A stretch of DNA of 64,000 nucleotides from Diacronema lutheri (taxonomy: Eukaryota > Haptophyta > Pavlovophyceae > Pavlovales > Pavlovaceae): assembly GCA_019448385.1 (NCBI GenBank), contig JAGTXO010000008.1, forward strand, positions 124,001-188,000. The letters are read 5' to 3'. Both the position numbers and the translations under genes were made by a program. The notes under the pieces were generated by a model. The model did not search any database and was not told the origin of the DNA. It worked only from the letters and a program-made list of their open reading frames with translations. Below are positions 59,841 through 64,000 of the stretch, in pieces; position 1 is the first letter of the stretch; each line of letters starts with the position of its first letter.

Positions 59841-61601
59841 ATGGTGGCACTCGCAGCGGCGGCCCTGTGGAGCGCACTCTCGGCGGTCGCGCCACCGCAG
59901 AGTTTGCTCGCGGGCAGCGTGCGGGCGCGCGTCGCGCAGCGGGGAGCGCCCGTGATGGCGGAGGACAAGCGCGCCGAGCGCCGAAAGATCATGAGCGCCG
60001 ACAGGTACTACCGCGGCGCGCGGCCGTTTGACAAGGGCGTGCACGAGTCGGTCACGAGCCAGATGGTCGACCGGTTCAAGAGCAAGCTGGTGCAGGAGAT
60101 GCGCGACTCCACCTTCCAGACAACGCAGGGCGACGGAGCTGAGCAGGTCACCTTCGTCCTCGCCAAGGAGTACGGCTTCTGCTGGGGCGTTGAGCGGAGC
60201 ATCGAGCTCGCGTGGGCGGCACGCGAGGCCTTCCCCGACAAGCGGATGCACCTGACGAACGAGCTGATTCACAACCCGCAGGTGAACCAGCTGCTTGCCG
60301 ACATGGATGTCAGCTTCATTGAGAAGACGGCCGACGGCGGCAAGCGCTTTGACGCGGTCGAGGACGGCGACGTGGTGATCCTGCCCGCGTTTGGCGCCTC
60401 GCTCGAGGAGATGCAGCTCCTTGACAAGAAGGGCGTCAAGGTGGTGGACACGACATGCCCGTGGGTGACCAAGGTGTGGAACACCGTCGACAAGCATGTC
60501 AAGCTCGAGATGACCTCAATCGTCCACGGCAAGTGGGATCACGAGGAGTCGATCGCGACCGCATCCATGGCGGAGCACTTTTTGATTGTCAAGAACATTG
60601 ACGAGGCGGCGCTCGTGTGCAAGTACATCCTGGGCGAGCCGGACGCGTTGAGCAAGGAGCACTTTCTCGAGCGCTTCAAGAACGCAATGTCTGCCGGCTT
60701 TGACCCGGACGTGCACCTGAAGAAGCTCGGGCTCGCAAACCAGACGACCATGTACAAGAAGGAGACGACGGCCATCTCCAAGCTCTTCGAGAAGACGATG
60801 ATCCAGAGGTACGGGCCGGAGCACGCCGCGCAGAACTACGCCGCCTTCGACACCATCTGCGACGCGACGCAGGTCCGACAAGACGCCATCACGGTGCGCA
60901 GCCGCGCGGGGCCCCTCGCCTCCGCGCGCTCTGCCCCCGCACGGGCGCCGCTTCCCACGGCGCGCAGCTGCTTGCGCGCGGACAGGACGCTCTCAGCGTG
61001 GCTGCGCGCGCTGGTTTGGTTGTGCGCCAAGGGCGCGCCTCGCTCACAGCCGACGGGAGCGCCAATTCCCCCCCCCCCTTTCCCCCGCCCGAAACCTCTC
61101 CTTCGAGCAGGAGATGACGGCCGACGCAAAGAGCGGCAGCGCGCCGCTCGACTTCATCCTCGTCGTCGGCGGCTGGGACTCGAGCAACACAGGCCACCTG
61201 CTTGAGATCCCCGTGCACGAGGGCCTCACCGCCTACCACATCAACTCCGCGAGCTGCATCAAGCAGGACAACTCGATCATGCACCGCACCGTCGACGGCA
61301 AGGTTGAGGTGCGTGGGCCAGCGCGAGCAGCCGCCGGGCAAACGATGGCGCGGACGCGTCGGGCTCAGGCGGTGCGACCGATGCTCCCCGTCGTTGACCC
61401 AACTGCCCGCGCGCGCTCCGTGCATGCCCTGCCGCCCCCTCCCATGCCTCGGGCGCACAGCTCGCCAAGGATTTCTTGCCGCTCGACCGGCCCGTGCGCA
61501 TCGGCGTGAGCTCGGGCGCGTCCACGCCCGATTCGTCGGTGCAGGACGTCCTCGACTCGGTGCTGCTCCTCAAGAAGCTTGCAAAGAAGGTTGCGGCGTG
61601 A
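59841..61601 (+). CDS. ispH: 4-hydroxy-3-methylbut-2-enyl diphosphate reductase
   Basis: Exons 59841-60893, 61111-61308 and 61461-61601 join in phase 0 across GT-AG introns of 217 and 152 bp; 463 residues. This is the last enzyme of the plastid MEP pathway, making IPP and DMAPP with a 4Fe-4S cluster. The three cluster Cys are Cys114 in EYGFCWGVERS, Cys206 in VVDTTCPWVTKV and Cys400 in NSASCIKQDNS. NELIHNPQVN and VHGKWDHEE carry the substrate His residues. The leader MVALAAAALWSALSAVAPPQ is signal-peptide-like, fitting a complex plastid. It is of plant/cyanobacterial type in length and insert pattern. The first intron has an 11-base C run. Confidence 0.96.
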
Positions 61602-61704
61602 GCGGAGCGACCGGAAAAGGAGGCTTTTAAAAAGGAAAAGAAAAAGAAATGAAGGGGCGAATAATTCTGGGAATAGTGATGGATACGGGACATGTTTGCG
61701 CTCT

Positions 61705-63402
61705 TCACCCCAGCGTTGTTGCCGACAGCGCGCGCATCATCTCTGGCGCAGCGGCCTCTGCGCGCGCGCTGGCGACGGCGGGCACAGGCGCAAAGCAGCG
61801 CCGCACGATGTATCGAGCGAAGTCGATGCACTCCGAGACAAGCGGCAGGTTCAGGACCTCGCCCACGTAGTAGGTGTTTCGCTCACCCTGCAGCGCGTCC
61901 ACTCGCCGGTGAAAGCCGGCGCGCAGCGAGTCGGCGTTCACGTGTGGGAAGTAATGCGCGTATCGCTCCACCAGCTCGACACGCCCAAACGTGCCACCGA
62001 GCCGCTCCACCGCCTCCCGCGCTTGCGCCTCCAACTGGACGCGCTCGCGCGCCGCACGCTCTGCGTCCTGCTCTGCAGTGAGAGCAGATGCGCCGTCGGC
62101 CTCCTGTGGGGGCGCTCCGTATGCCCAGCTGATGAGCACGTCAGAATCCGCGTACGGCACGAGCATGATGGTTGGCGCGCAGAGGCGCTCGCTCGTCTGG
62201 TGCCCGCTCACATAGTGCACACGTCCGGGCGTGAGGGCGGGCACGCGCGCGCGAACAACGACGGTGTAGTACGTCAAGTGGCGGATCTGAGCGAAAAGCG
62301 CGGCCTCCGCGCTCTCCTCCGCCACGTCCAAAAAAGTGAGCGCGAGCTTGAGATCCGTGGCAACGATCAGCCGGTCGAACGCAAAGTCGCCCGCGGTCGT
62401 GCGCACCTTGACTGAGCGGGGGCGCGCGGGCGCGTCTCGCGCTGGCCGCTGCACGGCAAGGACGCGCGCGCCGGTCCTCACTCGCAGCGCGTCGCCCGCC
62501 TCCGCGGCGGCGCGCGCAAAATGGGCGTTGTGCTCAAAGCCGCGCAGCGCGGGGCCCGTCGGGCCGCCGGGCAGGCCCGCGCCGTGCCGCCACCAAAAGC
62601 CGAGCCGCGCGCAGTTGGTCGCCTTCTGCGCGAAGCGCACCCAGTAGTAGAGCGGCGGTGTCGCGTCGCCATCGAGCAGGCCGTAGCCGTGGGAGGAAGT
62701 AAAAACGAGCGGCCAGTCGCGCTGCGCGTCCCCCCAGTGCGCCAACCGATCCACGCCAGCCGGCGACGCGAGCGGCGCGTGGGTGCGGTCGAAATCGAGC
62801 GTGTGCGCGTAGAAGCGCTCGGGCGTGCCCTGCGGCTCGAAGGCGTCGCGCCATGCGCGCGCAGCCGGCTCGACGCCAGATTCGCCGCCAAGCGCAAAAG
62901 GATTGGGGCGGAGCGGGCCGCTTGCTTGGCCGTCGGTCGTGCTGAGCAGCGCGTTGGCCGGCAGCAGCTGCAGCCGCGTGCGCGAATAGGTGGCGAGCTG
63001 CGCGAGGAACTTGAACGGCCGCTCGAGCACCTGTGCGGCGGCGAACGAATTCTCGCGCAGACCAAACGGCGTCATCACTGCGCCGAGCGGGTACGAGCGC
63101 CCGTCCAGCTCGAAGGATCGCGCCTTGCCGCCGAGTTCCGCGCCCGCCTCGAGCACCGTCACGTCGGTGTAGCCGAGGCGCGTCAGCTCAATCGCAGCCC
63201 ACAGCCCTGACACACCGCCTCCAATCACGCCGATTGCCTCGGCCCGGCCAAAGCCACCATTGGCTCCGGCGGCGCGCGGCGCGTTGGCGGCCAGGCGCGG
63301 CACAAATCGCGCGCCGCGCAGATGCGCGCCGAGTGTGAAGGTGAGCACGGCGACGAGCATCTGCAAACCTTCGTGCGGTTTCGAGGCAAAACTTCCCTCC
63401 AT
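61705..63402 (-). CDS. FAD-dependent amine-oxidase-like flavoprotein
   Basis: A 565-residue single-exon protein. After a hydrophobic leader (MLVAVLTFTLGAHLRG, possible start at 63360) comes the FAD Rossmann motif IGVIGGGVSGLWAAIELTRL and ELGGKARSFELDG, the NAD(P)-binding_8/amine oxidase signature. A second FAD-contacting strand is RLIVATDLKLAL. Near the C-terminus NTYYVGEVLNLPLVSECIDF takes the place of the usual GD-x-x-x-x-P-x-x-x-G-A-x-x-S-G motif. Close relatives in algae and plants are called plastid flavin oxidoreductases of unknown substrate; carotenoid desaturase-like or polyamine oxidase-like roles cannot be separated here. The start is 26 bp from that of the divergent CNH gene. Confidence 0.8.
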   Translation of the reverse strand: MEGSFASKPHEGLQMLVAVLTFTLGAHLRGARFVPRLAANAPRAAGANGGFGRAEAIGVIGGGVSGLWAAIELTRLGYTDVTVLEAGAELGGKARSFELDGRSYPLGAVMTPFGLRENSFAAAQVLERPFKFLAQLATYSRTRLQLLPANALLSTTDGQASGPLRPNPFALGGESGVEPAARAWRDAFEPQGTPERFYAHTLDFDRTHAPLASPAGVDRLAHWGDAQRDWPLVFTSSHGYGLLDGDATPPLYYWVRFAQKATNCARLGFWWRHGAGLPGGPTGPALRGFEHNAHFARAAAEAGDALRVRTGARVLAVQRPARDAPARPRSVKVRTTAGDFAFDRLIVATDLKLALTFLDVAEESAEAALFAQIRHLTYYTVVVRARVPALTPGRVHYVSGHQTSERLCAPTIMLVPYADSDVLISWAYGAPPQEADGASALTAEQDAERAARERVQLEAQAREAVERLGGTFGRVELVERYAHYFPHVNADSLRAGFHRRVDALQGERNTYYVGEVLNLPLVSECIDFARYIVRRCFAPVPAVASARAEAAAPEMMRALSATTLG

Positions 63403-63428
63403 TTTTTCTTCTTCTCCAACGCAAAACG

Positions 63429-64000
63429 ATGGAAGTTGTCGCCCTTGACGTGGAGGTGACGAGCCTCGACGCCCATGGGACGTGGCTCGCGGTGGGCACG
63501 CGCGATGGCCGCGTGCAAATTTATTCGTCCGCGACGTGGCGCGCGCCTGCGAGACTGGTCGCTGAGGCGTTCGCGGGCGCGGAAGGCGGCAACACGCCGC
63601 GGTCGGTCGCTCAGGTCAGCTTGCAGGCGGCGCACGGCGTCGTGCTCGCGCTGTGCGACGGCGTGGTGTCCGTCCACTTGCTGGACGGCGAGCTCTCGCG
63701 CTTGGCCACACTCGGCGGCGAAGTGGCCAGCCACGGCGGCGCGAGTGCGTTCGCGCTCAGCTCGGACGAGCCGACGCTCAGGCTCGCGGTCGCGATGCCG
63801 CAGTACATTGCGCTGTTCGGGCTCGGCTCGCCAATCGAGCAGCTCGGCTCGTTGCCGACCGTCGAAGGCCGAGTCTATGCACTCCACTGGCTCGCTGGCG
63901 TGCTCGCCTGCGCGCATCGGCGGGAGCTCATCTTCATCAGCGTCGTGTCGGGCCGGACGGTGCACGCGCACGCGTTTGCGCCCGACTGCGGCACGAGCGT
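63429..64000 (+). CDS. CNH-domain protein, N-terminal part (Vps39/TGFBRAP1-like)
   Basis: Open from ATG 63429 to the window edge (190 codons, no stop). The protein starts MEVVALDVEVTSLDAHGTWL and continues AVGTRDGRVQIYSS, VAQVSLQAAHGVVLALCDGV, VSVHLLDGELSRLATLGGEV and LRLAVAMPQYIALFGLG. These are successive blades of a citron-homology (CNH) beta-propeller as found at the N-terminus of Vam6/Vps39 and TGFBRAP1, which tether endosomes and vacuoles. The clathrin-repeat part would lie outside the window, so the exact member is undecided. Confidence 0.75.
   Translation, partial: MEVVALDVEVTSLDAHGTWLAVGTRDGRVQIYSSATWRAPARLVAEAFAGAEGGNTPRSVAQVSLQAAHGVVLALCDGVVSVHLLDGELSRLATLGGEVASHGGASAFALSSDEPTLRLAVAMPQYIALFGLGSPIEQLGSLPTVEGRVYALHWLAGVLACAHRRELIFISVVSGRTVHAHAFAPDCGTS

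Overview
The window is nuclear DNA from a very GC-rich, intron-bearing microalga. A haptophyte fits best: several proteins carry signal-peptide-like N-termini expected of a complex plastid (IspH, the SDR, the DUF2358-like protein), introns are short with GT(G/A) donors, and genes are tightly packed. The haptophyte call is inference; eukaryote and alga are much firmer. I see no rRNA, tRNA or CRISPR.

Left block (1-26.4 kb) is ordinary compact host sequence: the tail of a polyprenyl diphosphate synthase, a LON-domain-like protein, ketopantoate hydroxymethyltransferase (PanB), a lamin-tail-domain protein, a GH3 beta-glucosidase, a two-TM protein, V-ATPase subunit H, a four-TM protein, a TMEM230-like protein, a single-domain voltage-gated cation channel, a kinesin, an RBBP9-like hydrolase, a long Cu+ P1B-ATPase, a Yip1-family protein, a DUF2358-like plastid protein, a PhyH-type dioxygenase, an atypical SDR and a calcyphosin-like EF-hand gene that has lost its visible 5' end. 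Many neighbours are divergent with start codons only a few bases to about 115 bases apart, or convergent with touching or overlapping ends.

Middle block (26.4-58.5 kb) is accessory. It opens with an 88-bp tandem repeat, a decayed mobile-element nuclease, a frame-broken coiled-coil gene copy and an 860-bp palindrome built from two MITE copies facing each other. Then come an element-type PIF1/Helitron-like helicase with an ssDNA-binding-like head, a USP-type deubiquitinase gene, and an opposite-strand region with a faint LINE endonuclease fragment. The highlight is a huge gene at 39544-58448. With two predicted GT-AG introns it would encode about 6,200 residues carrying at least two Ulp1-like cysteine protease modules, a YqaJ-type exonuclease, a chromodomain and a C-terminal Fanzor (TnpB-like RuvC) nuclease. 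I know of no described system with this architecture, and it is the main candidate for something new.

Right block (58.9-64 kb) returns to compact host genes: mitoribosomal protein mS23, plastid IspH, an FAD-dependent amine-oxidase-like flavoprotein and the start of a CNH-domain (Vps39/TGFBRAP1-like) gene.

The high GC leaves long open frames on both strands, so open length alone was never used as evidence. Domain motifs, splice phase and composition were. Exon limits are my own reading of GT-AG sites and phase, not transcript-backed.
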